Origin: Thaumasiovibrio subtropicus
GTDB taxonomy: Bacteria; Pseudomonadota; Gammaproteobacteria; Enterobacterales; Vibrionaceae
DNA: 64,000 nt
Assembly: GCF_019703835.1 (NCBI RefSeq)
Contig: NZ_AP023054.1
Span: 1 to 64,000 of the forward strand
Direction of reading: 5' to 3'
Below the pieces are notes generated by a model. It was given only the letters and a program-made list of their open reading frames with translations. It did no database searches and was not told the origin of the DNA. Within the stretch, counting starts at the first letter, position 1, and each line of letters opens with the position of its first letter. Below are positions 9,031 through 22,149 of the stretch, one piece after another. The position numbers were made by a program, and so were the translations under genes.

Positions 9031-10134
9031 ATGAAAGTTGCTATTGAACGTTCGCGGTTACTAAAACCGCTTCAACAAGTCTCAGGCGCATTAGGCGGCC
9101 GACCATCTTTGCCAATTTTGGGTAACGTATTGGTACAGGTGTCACCAGACGGCATGCTTTCGTTGACGGGCACCGATCTTGAAGTCGAACTGATCGGCCA
9201 GGTGCAACTCGAAGGTGAGTTTCAGCCTGGTGAAACGACGATCCCGTCGCGTAAGTTTCTCGATATCTGTCGTGGGCTGCCTGATGGTGTCAATATCACC
9301 CTGACCCTGGAAGGGGATCGATTAATCATTCGTTCCGGTCGAAGCCGCTATTCATTAGCGACGCTACCCGCACGTGACTTTCCCAATATTGAAGATTGGC
9401 AAAGTGAAGTGGAGTTTGCCTTGTCTCAAACCGCATTGCGTCGTTTGATAGAGAGCACCCAGTTCTCGATGGCAAACCAAGATGTGCGTTACTACCTCAA
9501 TGGTATGCTGGTTGAAGTTAAAGGCTCAACGGTGCGAACGGTTGCCACCGATGGTCACCGTATGGCCGTTTGCCAAGCGCAACTTGCGGTTGAAGCGCCT
9601 GAGAAGCAGGTTATTGTACCTCGTAAAGGTATCTTAGAGCTGGTGCGCCTATTAGAGCATTCTGATGAGCAAGTGATGTTGCAAATTGGCGGAGCAAATA
9701 TTCGTACTTCGGTCAATGGCTTCGTCTTTACCTCTAAATTGGTTGATGGTCGCTTTCCTGACTACCAACGGGTAATGCCACAAAGTAGCGATAAAACCGT
9801 CGTCGCGTCTTGCGAAACACTGAAACAAGCCTTTTCTCGGGCAGCCATTTTATCTAATGAAAAATTCCGTGGCGTTCGCGTGAACTTAGAAAGTGGCCAG
9901 ATGCGTATTTCTGCCAATAACCCAGAGCAGGAAGAAGCGGAAGAGTTTGTGGATGTAGATTATGAAGGTGATGCGTTGGAGATTGGCTTTAACGTCAGTT
10001 ATGTCTTAGATGTGTTGAACACATTGAAGTGTGATGAAGTGAAGTTAATGCTTACTGACGCAAATGCCAGTGCACTGATCGAAGACGTTGCTAACGACGA
10101 TGCAAGCTACGTGGTGATGCCGATCAGGCTGTAA
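9031..10134 (+). CDS. dnaN: DnaN, DNA polymerase III beta sliding clamp
   Basis: A 367-residue clamp (E. coli 366) whose dimer encircles DNA and tethers polymerases. It starts MKVAIERSRLLKPLQQVSGA and ends YVVMPIRL, both family hallmarks; the C-terminal residues form part of the peptide-binding pocket. It begins 4 bp after the dnaA stop and is probably cotranscribed. Confidence 0.98.
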   Translation: MKVAIERSRLLKPLQQVSGALGGRPSLPILGNVLVQVSPDGMLSLTGTDLEVELIGQVQLEGEFQPGETTIPSRKFLDICRGLPDGVNITLTLEGDRLIIRSGRSRYSLATLPARDFPNIEDWQSEVEFALSQTALRRLIESTQFSMANQDVRYYLNGMLVEVKGSTVRTVATDGHRMAVCQAQLAVEAPEKQVIVPRKGILELVRLLEHSDEQVMLQIGGANIRTSVNGFVFTSKLVDGRFPDYQRVMPQSSDKTVVASCETLKQAFSRAAILSNEKFRGVRVNLESGQMRISANNPEQEEAEEFVDVDYEGDALEIGFNVSYVLDVLNTLKCDEVKLMLTDANASALIEDVANDDASYVVMPIRL

Positions 10135-10143
10135 CACCTCACT

Positions 10144-13660
<3,517 letters not shown>

Positions 13661-13680
13661 TCATTATTCCACTCTGTTAT

Positions 13681-13708
13681 AAAACGCCGCTTAACGCGGC
13701 GTTTTTTT
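13681..13708 (+). terminator. rho-independent terminator after gyrB
   Basis: Stem ACGCCGC (13684-13690) and GCGGCGT (13696-13702) with a 5-nt loop, followed by a run of seven T. It closes the dnaA-gyrB operon. Confidence 0.93.
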
Positions 13709-13730
13709 ATATGAATTTTTTTGTTTAGGG

Positions 13731-13758
13731 GTTGGGATTGTCAGAATTGATCCCATAT
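13731..13758 (+). promoter_or_regulatory. putative sigma32 promoter of ibpA
   Basis: GTTGGGA (13731-13737), a 14-bp spacer and CCCATAT (13752-13758). The downstream element fits the heat-shock -10 (CCCCATNT) well, while the -35 is a partial match to CTTGAAA. The gene's function supports heat-shock control. Transcription would start near 13765, giving a leader of about 105 nt. Confidence 0.5.
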
Positions 13759-13769
13759 CTATTAATGAA

Positions 13770-13868
13770 GCAACGAGACGCCGCTAGGGTCTCAGCATAC
13801 TCGTCCAAGAGGAGAGTCGCGCTTCTAAACAAATTAACTTTAAACATTGCTTCTAAGAAGGATGACTA
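13770..13868 (+). promoter_or_regulatory. ROSE-like RNA thermometer in the ibpA leader
   Basis: The leader has a 5-bp stem GAGAC/GTCTC (13775-13779, 13789-13793). Its last hairpin is TTGCTTCTAAGAAGGATG (13847-13864), in which CTTC pairs with GAAG and the Shine-Dalgarno AAGGA is opposed by the TTGCT strand. A U(U/C)GCU strand against AGGA just before the start codon is the known ROSE signature in small heat-shock genes. Melting on warming would expose the ribosome site. Confidence 0.65.
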
Positions 13869-13870
13869 TT

Positions 13871-14317
13871 ATGCGTAATATCGATTTCACACCCCTATAC
13901 CGTTCTGCTATTGGCTTTGATCGTCTCTTTAATTTGGTTGAAAACAACACGCCAAATAACAATGGTGGCTACCCACCATACAATATCGAGCAGCAGGATG
14001 AGAACCACTACCGAATTACCATGGCTGTGGCTGGCTTTGCTGAAGAGCAATTGGACATCACCCAACAGCAAAACATGCTATTAGTAAAAGGCAATAAAGC
14101 GGCCGAGCTGAATGCCGAGCGTCGCTTCCTGTATCAAGGCATCGCGGATCGTAATTTTGAGCGTAAGTTTCAACTAGCTGATCACGTCAATGTTGTCGGT
14201 GCTGCTATGGAAAATGGTCTACTGCACATTGAGCTAGAGCGTGAGATTCCCGAAGAGATGAAACCACGTAAGATTTCGATTGGTAATCGAGATCTGATTG
14301 AAGGTGATACTGAATAA
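13871..14317 (+). CDS. ibpA: Hsp20-family small heat-shock protein (IbpA-like)
   Basis: A 148-residue alpha-crystallin-type chaperone that holds unfolded proteins for refolding by DnaK/ClpB. It starts [20 protein letters not shown], as E. coli IbpA/B do, and has the crystallin core ([17 protein letters not shown] ... [16 protein letters not shown]) and an IXI-type tail (RKISIG). ATG 13871 follows AAGGA by 9 nt; the longer reading from TTG 13847 would start inside the thermometer hairpin. Confidence 0.96.
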   Translation: MRNIDFTPLYRSAIGFDRLFNLVENNTPNNNGGYPPYNIEQQDENHYRITMAVAGFAEEQLDITQQQNMLLVKGNKAAELNAERRFLYQGIADRNFERKFQLADHVNVVGAAMENGLLHIELEREIPEEMKPRKISIGNRDLIEGDTE

Positions 14318-14340
14318 GTCGCTTTTTCATCTGACTGCTA

Positions 14341-14364
14341 ACGCCCACTCACGTGGGCGTTTTT
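14341..14364 (+). terminator. rho-independent terminator after ibpA
   Basis: Perfect 8-bp stem ACGCCCAC (14341-14348) and GTGGGCGT (14353-14360) with a TCAC loop, followed by TTTT. Confidence 0.92.
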
Positions 14365-14956
14365 GATCTGCGCGACGATTTTTCTTTGTTCTGTTTTTTC
14401 TTTGATCTATTCGCGCTGGGTGCGATCCTTTTTCAATGAGTCCATCGATTAAGTATTGCCTTGAAGGTATACAAAGTGACGTTGTGCGTCACAAAATCTC
14501 GCTAATTTTGCCATGATTCTCCCGCACAATTTTCAACACTATTTGTCTGATATTGGCCTCTTTCTCTATTCAATTTAGCTTTGATGGTAGTCCGCTACTC
14601 ACATTATAAGTGTTTTTTACATACCGCTTTATGATTGGCAAGCTGGGGGATTGGAAAAGCTTTTTAAACAAGGTGTGCCAGTTAGCGCCATTCGATGATG
14701 TCCAAGGTAAGGTTCATGATATGCCAATGATTTACGTAGCTGGGAGCACAATCCGTGTTCCACGTGAAACATAGTTTATCAATGGAGCAAGCAGGCTAAG
14801 TTATGTAAGTGTATCTCTTAGGGTGGTGGTAGAGACTGTTTAATACAAGTAAGAGTGGCAGTAAGCGATGAGAGCTGGTGGGTAGCAGGGCAGTATTGAT
14901 AGTGTGGCCAAACTCATGAAGGTGATGAGTGGGGCTGTCACCCCACTCATAATACG
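14365..14956. other. non-coding interval carrying a parS site
   Basis: No open frame with coding character or ribosome site is seen on either strand. It lies between the ibpA terminator and the avtA stop. The only recognisable element is parS at 14756-14771. Together with 16208-18095 it makes an unusually long gene-free stretch around avtA. Confidence 0.7.
14756..14771. promoter_or_regulatory. parS site 1 (ParB binding)
   Basis: TGTTCCACGTGAAACA, a 16-bp match to the parS consensus TGTTNCACGTGAAACA. It is the origin-proximal member of a four-site cluster and sits 192 bp beyond the avtA stop. Confidence 0.93.
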
Positions 14957-16207
14957 CTAGCCTTCGTAAGCGTTCTTAACCTCTTCAGCAATGATATCGA
15001 TACCTTTTTTCATTGCTTCGATATCTTGTACGTAGTTCATACGCAAGCATTCGCGCTGGTGAGGCCATTGTTGGTCGTCGATACCAATGAAAAAGTACTC
15101 GCCTGGTACGATTAGCACGCCGCGCTTTTTTAGTCTTTGGTATAGCTCAACCGTTGTAATAGGCAGGTCTTCAAACCAGAGCCACAGAAAAATAGCACCT
15201 TCTGGCTTGTGAATTCGAAAGCGTTTGTCTGGGATCGATTGCTGTAAATAATCAAAGGCAATCGCATTTCTCTCCTGATAAAAAGGTTTAATGACATTCG
15301 CGCTAAGTGCGAGCAGCTGGTTTTCTTTAATTATTTCATGGCCGAGTAGTGGACCAATACTGCCAGGTGACAGGCTTAATACACCATTAATGTTTGTCAT
15401 TGCCTTTGTAATCGCTTCTGAAGCAATAACAATACCGCATCGTAAACCCGGTAAGCCTAGTTTGGATAGGCTCATACACAAAACTGTATTGGCGTTCCAG
15501 AAGGGCCTTACATCTTCAAAGATGATATCGGGAAAAGGAAGGCCATAAGCATTGTCGACGATCAAAGGAATCTGATGGTGCTGAGCTAAAGCATCAAGGC
15601 GCTGCATTTCCTCATCCGTTAACACGTTGCCCGTTGGATTGGTTGGACGAGATACACATATCGCTCCGATTGACTCATCAACAGTGAGTTGTTCAAAATC
15701 CACGTGATACTTGAACTGGCGATTGTCTATGAACTCAATCTCCGGTTTGTAGCTAACAAACATATCATCGCTGAGTCCAGCATCGGCATAGCCAATATAC
15801 TCTGGCGCTAGGGGGAGGAGGATTTTTTTGTTAGTCCCGTTTGGGCATTTGCCAGCAAACAGATTGAATAAGTTGAAAAACGCACTTTGTGAGCCGTTGG
15901 TGAGGGTGATGTTCTTCTCTGATATGTCCCACCCGTAGGTGCGCTTAAGCAATGTAGCAAGGGCCGAAATGAATACATCTTTACCTTGTGGGCCATCATA
16001 ATTAGTCATTGCTTGGGTTAGGGCACCGGTTGCTGCCAGACGTTGATTAAGTTGATCAAAATACTCAATCATTGCTGGTATCTGTGCCGGATTACCACCG
16101 CCTAACATAATGGCGTCAGGGTTTTGCAGGCCCTCATTGAGGTCATCCATCAATTGAGTGATACCTGATAGACGCCCAAACTTATCGCCAAATGAAGAGT
16201 AATCCAT
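14957..16207 (-). CDS. avtA: AvtA, valine-pyruvate aminotransferase
   Basis: A 416-residue class I/II PLP enzyme (E. coli AvtA 417) that exchanges amino groups between valine or 2-oxoisovalerate and alanine or pyruvate. It starts MDYSSFGDKFGRLSGITQLM and contains the AvtA-type LGGGNPAQIP stretch. The PLP aspartate lies in VDNAYG (218) and the Schiff-base lysine in SLSK (249). It stands alone on the minus strand amid parS sites and non-coding DNA; from memory avtA also lies between the hsp gene and glyS in V. cholerae. Confidence 0.93.
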   Translation of the reverse strand: MDYSSFGDKFGRLSGITQLMDDLNEGLQNPDAIMLGGGNPAQIPAMIEYFDQLNQRLAATGALTQAMTNYDGPQGKDVFISALATLLKRTYGWDISEKNITLTNGSQSAFFNLFNLFAGKCPNGTNKKILLPLAPEYIGYADAGLSDDMFVSYKPEIEFIDNRQFKYHVDFEQLTVDESIGAICVSRPTNPTGNVLTDEEMQRLDALAQHHQIPLIVDNAYGLPFPDIIFEDVRPFWNANTVLCMSLSKLGLPGLRCGIVIASEAITKAMTNINGVLSLSPGSIGPLLGHEIIKENQLLALSANVIKPFYQERNAIAFDYLQQSIPDKRFRIHKPEGAIFLWLWFEDLPITTVELYQRLKKRGVLIVPGEYFFIGIDDQQWPHQRECLRMNYVQDIEAMKKGIDIIAEEVKNAYEG

Positions 16208-16520
16208 AACTGCTGCTCACCTATTGTTGTGTCTGTAATTCTTAGTTCTTTAGTAAGGCTAATTCATGTCTCTAGAATTAGTTAGACCAATCAACATAAC
16301 CGATGTTGAGTGATTAAAAAAGCCTCTTTTCACGTCGTACTCCGGTGACTTGATTCGGCCGGTTTCCAAATGGATCGATAAACTATTTCTGTCGGTAGAA
16401 GAGGGTGAGCAAAGTGTTCATTGTGAGGGTAGGGTAAGCTCTAATGATGTTACATCATGTTGGGGTTCAATAGGGTGTTTAGCCGTTTGGTAATTAGCCT
16501 TGCATATCTTGCCAGACAGG

Positions 16521-16610
16521 CTCAAACCACCTCAATATGCAGAATTCGGAAGCGGCTTAGCGCAGCGAATCAATTGCAAGCGAGGGAATAATAACTTTTC
16601 CTTTCATGCC
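16521..16610 (+). repeat. partial copy of the 54-kb MITE-like repeat
   Basis: CTCAAACCACCTCAATATGC and the next 25 bp match the left end of the element at 54006-54268 with few differences, and weaker similarity runs on to about 16605 (CTTTCA). No matching right end was found downstream, so this copy is truncated or decayed. Confidence 0.75.
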
Positions 16611-16811
16611 TCTATTTACAAATTAAGCGGAGTGTAGGTCGCGCTCCTTTGACCGAGTTCTCTAGGTTAATCATCTTAGTGACTGCTTCTTTGTTTTGCT
16701 CTTAAGACCATCAAAGAGGTGCCTTGTAAACCAATGTAGACGTTGTTGCTGAACATGCATCATGGAGTGACTTTGGTCTTTCAGTGCGGCGGTACTTTCG
16801 CCTTCTTGGTC

Positions 16812-16827
16812 TGTTTCACGTGAAACA
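16812..16827. promoter_or_regulatory. parS site 2 (ParB binding)
   Basis: TGTTTCACGTGAAACA, a perfect palindromic parS. It is flanked by non-coding DNA. Confidence 0.97.
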
Positions 16828-17141
16828 GATAACGACTGTAGTGTTTGCTTTCTGTAAGGCCTGCTCAGTGCGCACTTCATAGTTGGCGTTATGAAGGTGA
16901 CAATCACCTCGTAAGGAAGCGACTCAAGAAGGGTATTCGCGAGTTGAGGCTGCTAATCTTAAATGTCTTGTGTGAAGAGGTGTAGTGTCGCCGGTTCATT
17001 TCCAGAGTGCTTCTAGGGAGTAGGCACAATGTCAGGGTAAATTCCTTATCTTGACAAAAAGGTTATTTGAACAAGTTTCTCTGCTGTACCGTGAGACACG
17101 GAATAATGCTTAGTTTCGATGGAATGCGTTGTAATTTTTTC

Positions 17142-17157
17142 TGTTTCACGTGAAACA
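17142..17157. promoter_or_regulatory. parS site 3 (ParB binding)
   Basis: TGTTTCACGTGAAACA, a second perfect 16-bp parS, 330 bp after site 2. Confidence 0.97.
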
Positions 17158-17412
17158 CTGCATGCGATGTCAAAGAGGCTTAAGGTTTAAAGCCATGATT
17201 GAAGCGTATCCTAAGTTTAAATCTCTTTGTTTAGTTTCTTCGTGTGCCGATAAAGAGGCCTGCTATTCAATCTATCTAAGCGCATTTAGGATCATAAAAT
17301 CTGCTTATCTGTCGTTGCTGTGATTTCCGATGAAGTCGTGCTGCTACTATTCTCGATACAATCTTTCCCTCTTCTACAGATTTAGGTTGGCTCCTTTTAG
17401 GCGTTGATTGTA

Positions 17413-17428
17413 CGTTTCACGTGAAACA
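17413..17428. promoter_or_regulatory. parS site 4 (ParB binding)
   Basis: CGTTTCACGTGAAACA differs from the perfect site only at the first base. It lies 271 bp after site 3. Confidence 0.88.
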
Positions 17429-17769
17429 GCGAAAGACCCAATAGTTGACTAGATTTGAATTCAATATGAATACGTAGCAGAATCGCTAGTGCTGGAGTCA
17501 CAAGGGCTGAAAAGGGATAAAGGCTGGTGGACTTTCGGCAATGAGTTGATAGGCGAGCAGGGTGTAGATATTCCCGCTTTGCTAAGCCTAAGGCCCTTGT
17601 TGATTGACAATTTTAGACTCGTTAGCAAGATGCTTTTGGGAGGCTGGTTGTGCTTTTTCTAGATCAACACCAGCGACGTGAGGCTAGAAAATACATGCCA
17701 AGGGGGCTCTGTAGCGTTCCGATTTGAACGTGAACCGTGCTTGAATGGTGAAAGCCATTCCTTCACACT

Positions 17770-17873
17770 TTTGCCTGTTTGCCTGTTTGCCTGTTTGCCT
17801 GTTTGCCTGTTTGCCTGTTTGCCTGTTTGCCTGTTTGCCTGTTTGTCTGTTTGTCTGTTTGTCTGTTTGTCTG
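17770..17873 (+). repeat. 8-bp tandem repeat array, 13 units
   Basis: Nine TTTGCCTG units are followed by four TTTGTCTG units, uninterrupted. Because 8 is not a multiple of 3, all frames cycle through a cysteine/leucine-rich repeat, so the apparent open frames across it are probably by-products. Unit number is expected to vary by slipped-strand mispairing. Confidence 0.97.
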
Positions 17874-18028
17874 CCTTGCGTTGAACTGAAAGCGTTAGAG
17901 CGTTTTTACATCCTGCATTTTATAAGTGGCATGAGTAGGGTAAGCGATGGATAAGAAGCTTGCCATTAAAAGTCATACGCAGTCATGTATCAATGAGAAT
18001 TAGAGCCAGAATATGATGAGGAGAGAAT

Positions 18029-18077
18029 AAGAGGTAAGAGGTAAGAGGTAAGAGGTAAGAGGTAAGAGGTAAGAGGT
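18029..18077 (+). repeat. 7-bp tandem repeat array, 7 units
   Basis: Seven uninterrupted copies of AAGAGGT, ending 14 bp before the glyS terminator sequence. It lies downstream of glyS and is non-coding. Confidence 0.97.
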
Positions 18078-18090
18078 AGCGAAGCAGAAA

Positions 18091-18117
18091 CAAAAAAGCC
18101 TCGCACCTGCGAGGCTT
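18091..18117 (-). terminator. rho-independent terminator after glyS
   Basis: AAGCCTCGCA (18096-18105) and TGCGAGGCTT (18108-18117). The minus-strand reading ends in six T. It closes the glyQ-glyS operon. Confidence 0.9.
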
Positions 18118-18135
18118 AAGAGTAGATGTTAAGGC

Positions 18136-20205
18136 TTACTTTTGGAGTACAGAGATGTCTGCAATCTGAAGGAACTGCTCACGCAGTAGATTCAGCATCG
18201 TCAGGCGATTCACCTTCAACGCTTCATCATCGGCCATTACCATCACTTTATCGAAGAAAGTATCCACGGCTTCACGCAATGTTGCGAGTTCTGTCAGCGC
18301 TTGCTGGTAGTTACCTTCCGCAAAGATAGGGGCAAGTTTTGCTATCACGGAAGTGATGCTCTCTGCCAACGCCTTCTCTGCGCTTTCAGTCAGTAGCGCT
18401 TCGTCGATACCTTGGTTAAGTTCACCTTCAAACTTGGCAAGGATGTTACCAACACGCTTGTTAGCCGCTGCGAGTGATTCTGCCGCATCAAGAGAACGGA
18501 AGTGAGACACTGCTTTAACACGCTTATCAAAGTCTGCTGGGCGAGTAGGGCGACGCGCTAGAACGGCTTGAATGACGTCGACACTAAAGCCTTCATCTTG
18601 GTACCAAGCTCTGAAACGGCCTAGCATAAACTCGATAACGTCAGCTTCAACATTATCGTTAGTTAGCTTCTCAGCAAACAGGGATTTTGCTTTCGCGATG
18701 AGATCAACTAAGTCGAGGTCATAACCGTATTCAACGATAATGCGTAGCACACCAAGAGAGGCACGGCGTAGCGCAAATGGGTCAGAGCCTTTAGGTGCTT
18801 GGCCAATACCGAAGATACCTACGATAGTGTCAAGCTTGTCGGCCATTGCAACGGCTGAAGAGATACCATTTGTTGGTAAATCGTCACCTGCAAAGCGAGG
18901 CATGTATTGCTCATTGAGTGCAACGGCAACCTCTTCGGCTTCACCATCATGGCGTGCATAGTGCATACCCATGACACCTTGCGTGTCGGTAAACTCGAAC
19001 ACCATCGAGGTCATCAAGTCACACTTTGCAAGTAATCCAGCGCGCTTGGCTTTCTCTACATCAGTGCCAATTTTGTCAGCAATGTAGCCTGCTAGCTCGG
19101 TAATGCGATCGGTCTTATCTTTGATGGTACCGAGTTGCTTTTGGAAAATCGCTGAATCTAGCTCAGACAAACGATCAATCAAAGGGCGCTTACGGTCAGT
19201 ATTAAAGAAGAACTCAGCATCGGCCAAGCGTGGGCGGACAACCTTCTCGTTACCTTCGATAACGTGGCGTGGCTCTTTTGATTCGATGTTTGAAACGAAG
19301 ATAAAGTTAGGCAGAAGACGCTTGTTATCGTCATAAACTGGGAAATATTTTTGGTCACCCTTCATGGTGTATACCAAGGCTTCCGAAGGGACTTTTAAAA
19401 ACTCTTCTTCAAACTTAGCAGTAAGGACAACAGGCCATTCGACCAAAGACGTCACTTCTTCGACCAAGTCATCTTCCAAGTCTGCGATACCACCTACTTT
19501 TGCCGCAGCTTCTTGAGCACCGGCAATGATCATTGCTTTACGGGCTTCGTAATCAGCTAGCACTTTACCCTTCTCTTCGAGAATGGCAGGGTACTGATCA
19601 GCGTTATCAATGGTGAACTCACTTTCTCCCATGAAGCGGTGACCACGCAGAGTGCGACCTGAAGCAACACCCAAAATGCTTCCTTCGATCAACTCGTCAC
19701 CAAGTAAAATCGTCAATGTTTTAACTGGGCGGATAAACTGGGTTTCTTTGTCGCCCCAACGCATAGGCTTAGCGATAGGAAGTTGCGCAAGCGCTTTCGC
19801 AGCAAGGTCAACGACGAGTGCTTTGGCTTGTTGGCCCTTCACTTCTTGCTTGTAAAGAAGCCACTCGCCTTTGTCAGTTTTTAGGCGGTCGGCATCTTCA
19901 ACAGCAATGCCGTTGCCACGCGCCCAGCCCATTGCAGCTTTAGTCGGGTTACCGTCTGCATCAAAGGCGGCAGCAACAGCTGGACCACGCTTCTCAACCA
20001 CCTTATCGGCTTGTTGTTCAGCAAGTGCTTGAATCTTTATCGCCATACGACGCGGTGTTGCAAACCATTCGATCGCTTCAAAGGCAAGCTCAGCGTTCGC
20101 AAGCTCAGCCTCAAAATTATTCTTGAAGGCTTCTGCAAGCGTACGCAGTTGTGTTGGTGGTAGCTCTTCGGTACCCAGTTCAATCAAAAAATTACGGTTG
20201 CTCAT
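18136..20205 (-). CDS. glyS: GlyS, glycyl-tRNA synthetase beta subunit
   Basis: A 689-residue beta subunit of the bacterial alpha2beta2 glycyl-tRNA synthetase (E. coli 689). It starts [20 protein letters not shown], the family N-terminus. It contributes tRNA recognition while the alpha subunit holds the active site. An HD-like central part and a C-terminal anticodon-binding domain are expected from the family. It follows glyQ by 9 bp. Confidence 0.97.
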   Translation of the reverse strand: MSNRNFLIELGTEELPPTQLRTLAEAFKNNFEAELANAELAFEAIEWFATPRRMAIKIQALAEQQADKVVEKRGPAVAAAFDADGNPTKAAMGWARGNGIAVEDADRLKTDKGEWLLYKQEVKGQQAKALVVDLAAKALAQLPIAKPMRWGDKETQFIRPVKTLTILLGDELIEGSILGVASGRTLRGHRFMGESEFTIDNADQYPAILEEKGKVLADYEARKAMIIAGAQEAAAKVGGIADLEDDLVEEVTSLVEWPVVLTAKFEEEFLKVPSEALVYTMKGDQKYFPVYDDNKRLLPNFIFVSNIESKEPRHVIEGNEKVVRPRLADAEFFFNTDRKRPLIDRLSELDSAIFQKQLGTIKDKTDRITELAGYIADKIGTDVEKAKRAGLLAKCDLMTSMVFEFTDTQGVMGMHYARHDGEAEEVAVALNEQYMPRFAGDDLPTNGISSAVAMADKLDTIVGIFGIGQAPKGSDPFALRRASLGVLRIIVEYGYDLDLVDLIAKAKSLFAEKLTNDNVEADVIEFMLGRFRAWYQDEGFSVDVIQAVLARRPTRPADFDKRVKAVSHFRSLDAAESLAAANKRVGNILAKFEGELNQGIDEALLTESAEKALAESITSVIAKLAPIFAEGNYQQALTELATLREAVDTFFDKVMVMADDEALKVNRLTMLNLLREQFLQIADISVLQK

Positions 20206-20214
20206 GGGTACTCC

Positions 20215-21120
20215 TTATTTCTTACACATCGGGAAGCCAAGCGCTTCACGAGAGGCGTAGTAGGCTTCCGCTACCTGTTTAGTGAGGTTGCGAATGCGGA
20301 GGATATAGCGCTGTCGTTCGGTCACAGAGATCGCTTTGCGGGCATCTAACAAGTTAAATGCATGGCCAGCCTTAAGAATGCGCTCATAAGCAGGCAGTGA
20401 CAGCGGTGTTTCTAGCGCGAGAAGTTCCTGACACTCTTTTTCACATTGATCGAAGAAAGAGAAAAGGAAGTCGACATCAGCATGTTCAAAGTTGTAAGTC
20501 GATTGCTCAACTTCATTCTGATGGAAGATATCGCCGTAAGTGACTTTACCAAATGGGCCGTCTGTCCAAACAAGGTCATAAACAGAATCAACCCCTTGAA
20601 TGTACATAGCCAGACGTTCGATACCATAAGTGATTTCACCAGTTACCGGTTTACACTCTAAGCCACCCACCTGCTGGAAATAAGTGAACTGAGTGACTTC
20701 CATACCGTTAAGCCACACTTCCCAACCAAGACCCCAAGCCCCAAGCGTCGGGTTCTCCCAGTTGTCTTCTACGAAGCGGATGTCATGAACTTGTGTATCA
20801 ATACCAAGTGCTTCTAGGGAGCCCAAGTACAACTCCTGAATATTGTCTGGAGATGGCTTAAGGATCACTTGGAACTGGTAGTAATGTTGGAGGCGGTTAG
20901 GGTTTTCGCCATAACGACCGTCGGTAGGACGACGTGATGGTTGAACATAAGCCGCAGCGATTGGCTCTGGACCCAGTGCGCGTAGACATGTCATTGGGTG
21001 AGAGGTACCTGCACCCACTTCCATGTCCAGTGGTTGTACGATGGTACAGCCCTGCTGGCCCCAGTAATCCTGCAGCGCGAGGATCATGCCCTGAAAGGTC
21101 TTGATGTCGTATTTGTGCAT
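20215..21120 (-). CDS. glyQ: GlyQ, glycyl-tRNA synthetase alpha subunit
   Basis: A 301-residue class II synthetase catalytic subunit that activates glycine. It contains the characteristic [17 protein letters not shown] and [18 protein letters not shown] segments and the class II region ERLAMYIQG. It is first in the glyQ-glyS operon. A TATAAT on the minus strand at 21170-21175 is the probable -10. Confidence 0.97.
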   Translation of the reverse strand: MHKYDIKTFQGMILALQDYWGQQGCTIVQPLDMEVGAGTSHPMTCLRALGPEPIAAAYVQPSRRPTDGRYGENPNRLQHYYQFQVILKPSPDNIQELYLGSLEALGIDTQVHDIRFVEDNWENPTLGAWGLGWEVWLNGMEVTQFTYFQQVGGLECKPVTGEITYGIERLAMYIQGVDSVYDLVWTDGPFGKVTYGDIFHQNEVEQSTYNFEHADVDFLFSFFDQCEKECQELLALETPLSLPAYERILKAGHAFNLLDARKAISVTERQRYILRIRNLTKQVAEAYYASREALGFPMCKK

Positions 21121-21169
21121 TGTCTACTTCGCGTGAATATGGTGGATTAAAAAGAGAAAATAACACTCG

Positions 21170-21175
21170 ATTATA
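21170..21175 (-). promoter_or_regulatory. probable -10 of the glyQS promoter
   Basis: A perfect TATAAT on the minus strand, 50 bp before the glyQ start and preceded by TG. No good -35 at 16-18 bp is seen, so an extended -10 is possible. Confidence 0.45.
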
Positions 21176-21375
21176 CATGGCTAAGTCAAGCGGGAGTAGG
21201 GTAATTGGGTTTTTTATCGCCATTACGTGGCGAATAGAACTGTTTGCTTAATGGCGTGTTCATCGGAGCTTGAACAGCAAAGAGAGTTAACTCGAAGAAG
21301 TGCGTGCAAAGGTTGAGACAAAACAGTTTGTTACTTTTCCTGACATGGATTTAACGGGCTTTACTTACGTGTTGC

Positions 21376-21381
21376 TATAAT
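21376..21381 (+). promoter_or_regulatory. probable -10 of the OmpA-like lipoprotein gene
   Basis: TATAAT 39 bp before the start at 21420. The nearest -35 resemblance, TTAACG (21351-21356), is spaced too far (19 bp), so only the -10 is offered. Confidence 0.4.
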
Positions 21382-21419
21382 CACGGTTTTGAATATTCCA
21401 TTTTTGGCTCGGAGCTCTC

Positions 21420-22079
21420 ATGAAAAAGTTAGTACTTGCAGCAGTCATTGCTGCGGTTACCGCGACAGGTTGTACAACGACCAATCCTTACACGGGTGAA
21501 CAACAAACGGCGAAGGCAACAACTGGTTCCGTCATCGGTGCTGTTGCGGGTGCCGCTGTAGGCGCAGCATCTTCAAGCCGCGGTGATCGCAAGAAAGGTA
21601 TTTTGATTGGTGCTGCATCGGGTGCTGCTGTCGGTGGCGGTATCGGCTACTACATGGATGTGCAAGAAGCGAAGTTGCGTGAGCAGTTAGCGGCATCCGG
21701 TATTACTGTGATCCGTGACGGCGATAATATTATTCTCAACATGCCGAATGAAATCACTTTCCGCGTCAATGAAACTAACCTCGACTCGCGTGCTCGACTT
21801 GCCCTGCGTAACGTTGCACTTGTGGTGAATGAGTACGATCAAACCATGTTGAACGTGCTTGGTCATACTGATAGCACGGGCTCAGCCGCTTATAACCAGG
21901 AGCTTTCACAACGCCGTGCGAATGAGGTGCGTAGCCAGTTGATTGCTGAAGGTGTTTCACCTTCGCGTGTTGTTGCTATTGGTCGTGGTGAGTCTAGCCC
22001 GATTGCGAACAACAATACTGAGCAAGGCCGAGCAGAAAACCGTCGTGTAGAGATCGTGTTGTCGCCAATAGCACAATAA
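21420..22079 (+). CDS. OmpA-family outer-membrane lipoprotein (YiaD-like)
   Basis: A 219-residue lipoprotein. Lipobox TATGC makes Cys18 the lipidated residue. Residues about 37-80 hold a glycine-zipper-like, alanine/glycine-rich region. An OmpA C-terminal peptidoglycan-binding domain follows, with LNVLGHTDSTGSAAYNQELS and RRVEI. It resembles E. coli YiaD, which links outer membrane and peptidoglycan. No operon partner is evident. The family assignment is firm; the precise orthologue is not. Confidence 0.9.
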   Translation: MKKLVLAAVIAAVTATGCTTTNPYTGEQQTAKATTGSVIGAVAGAAVGAASSSRGDRKKGILIGAASGAAVGGGIGYYMDVQEAKLREQLAASGITVIRDGDNIILNMPNEITFRVNETNLDSRARLALRNVALVVNEYDQTMLNVLGHTDSTGSAAYNQELSQRRANEVRSQLIAEGVSPSRVVAIGRGESSPIANNNTEQGRAENRRVEIVLSPIAQ

Positions 22080-22149
22080 CCGCTTGCCGTAATGCAAGGA
22101 GTGCTGTTAATAAAGCGTTGCGTTTTTAGCGCGATGTTTTTAGAATCAG

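Larger units (their letters stand above)
16208..18095. other. long gene-free interval (parS and repeats)
   Basis: About 1.9 kb between avtA and the glyS terminator without a credible gene. Short open frames present (for example 16671-16907 minus) lack ribosome sites and recognisable protein features, and one runs through a parS site. The interval holds parS sites 2-4, a partial dispersed repeat at 16521 and two microsatellite arrays. It may contain decayed genes, but none could be named. Confidence 0.7.

Noticed and set aside
16671..16907. 78-residue minus-strand open frame over parS site 2
   Set aside because: No ribosome site, no recognisable domain, and it includes the perfect parS.
17678..17954. 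Open frames encoding cysteine/leucine-rich repeats over the 8-bp array
   Set aside because: Every frame is open across an 8-bp unit lacking stops; no ribosome site or flanking coding character is present.
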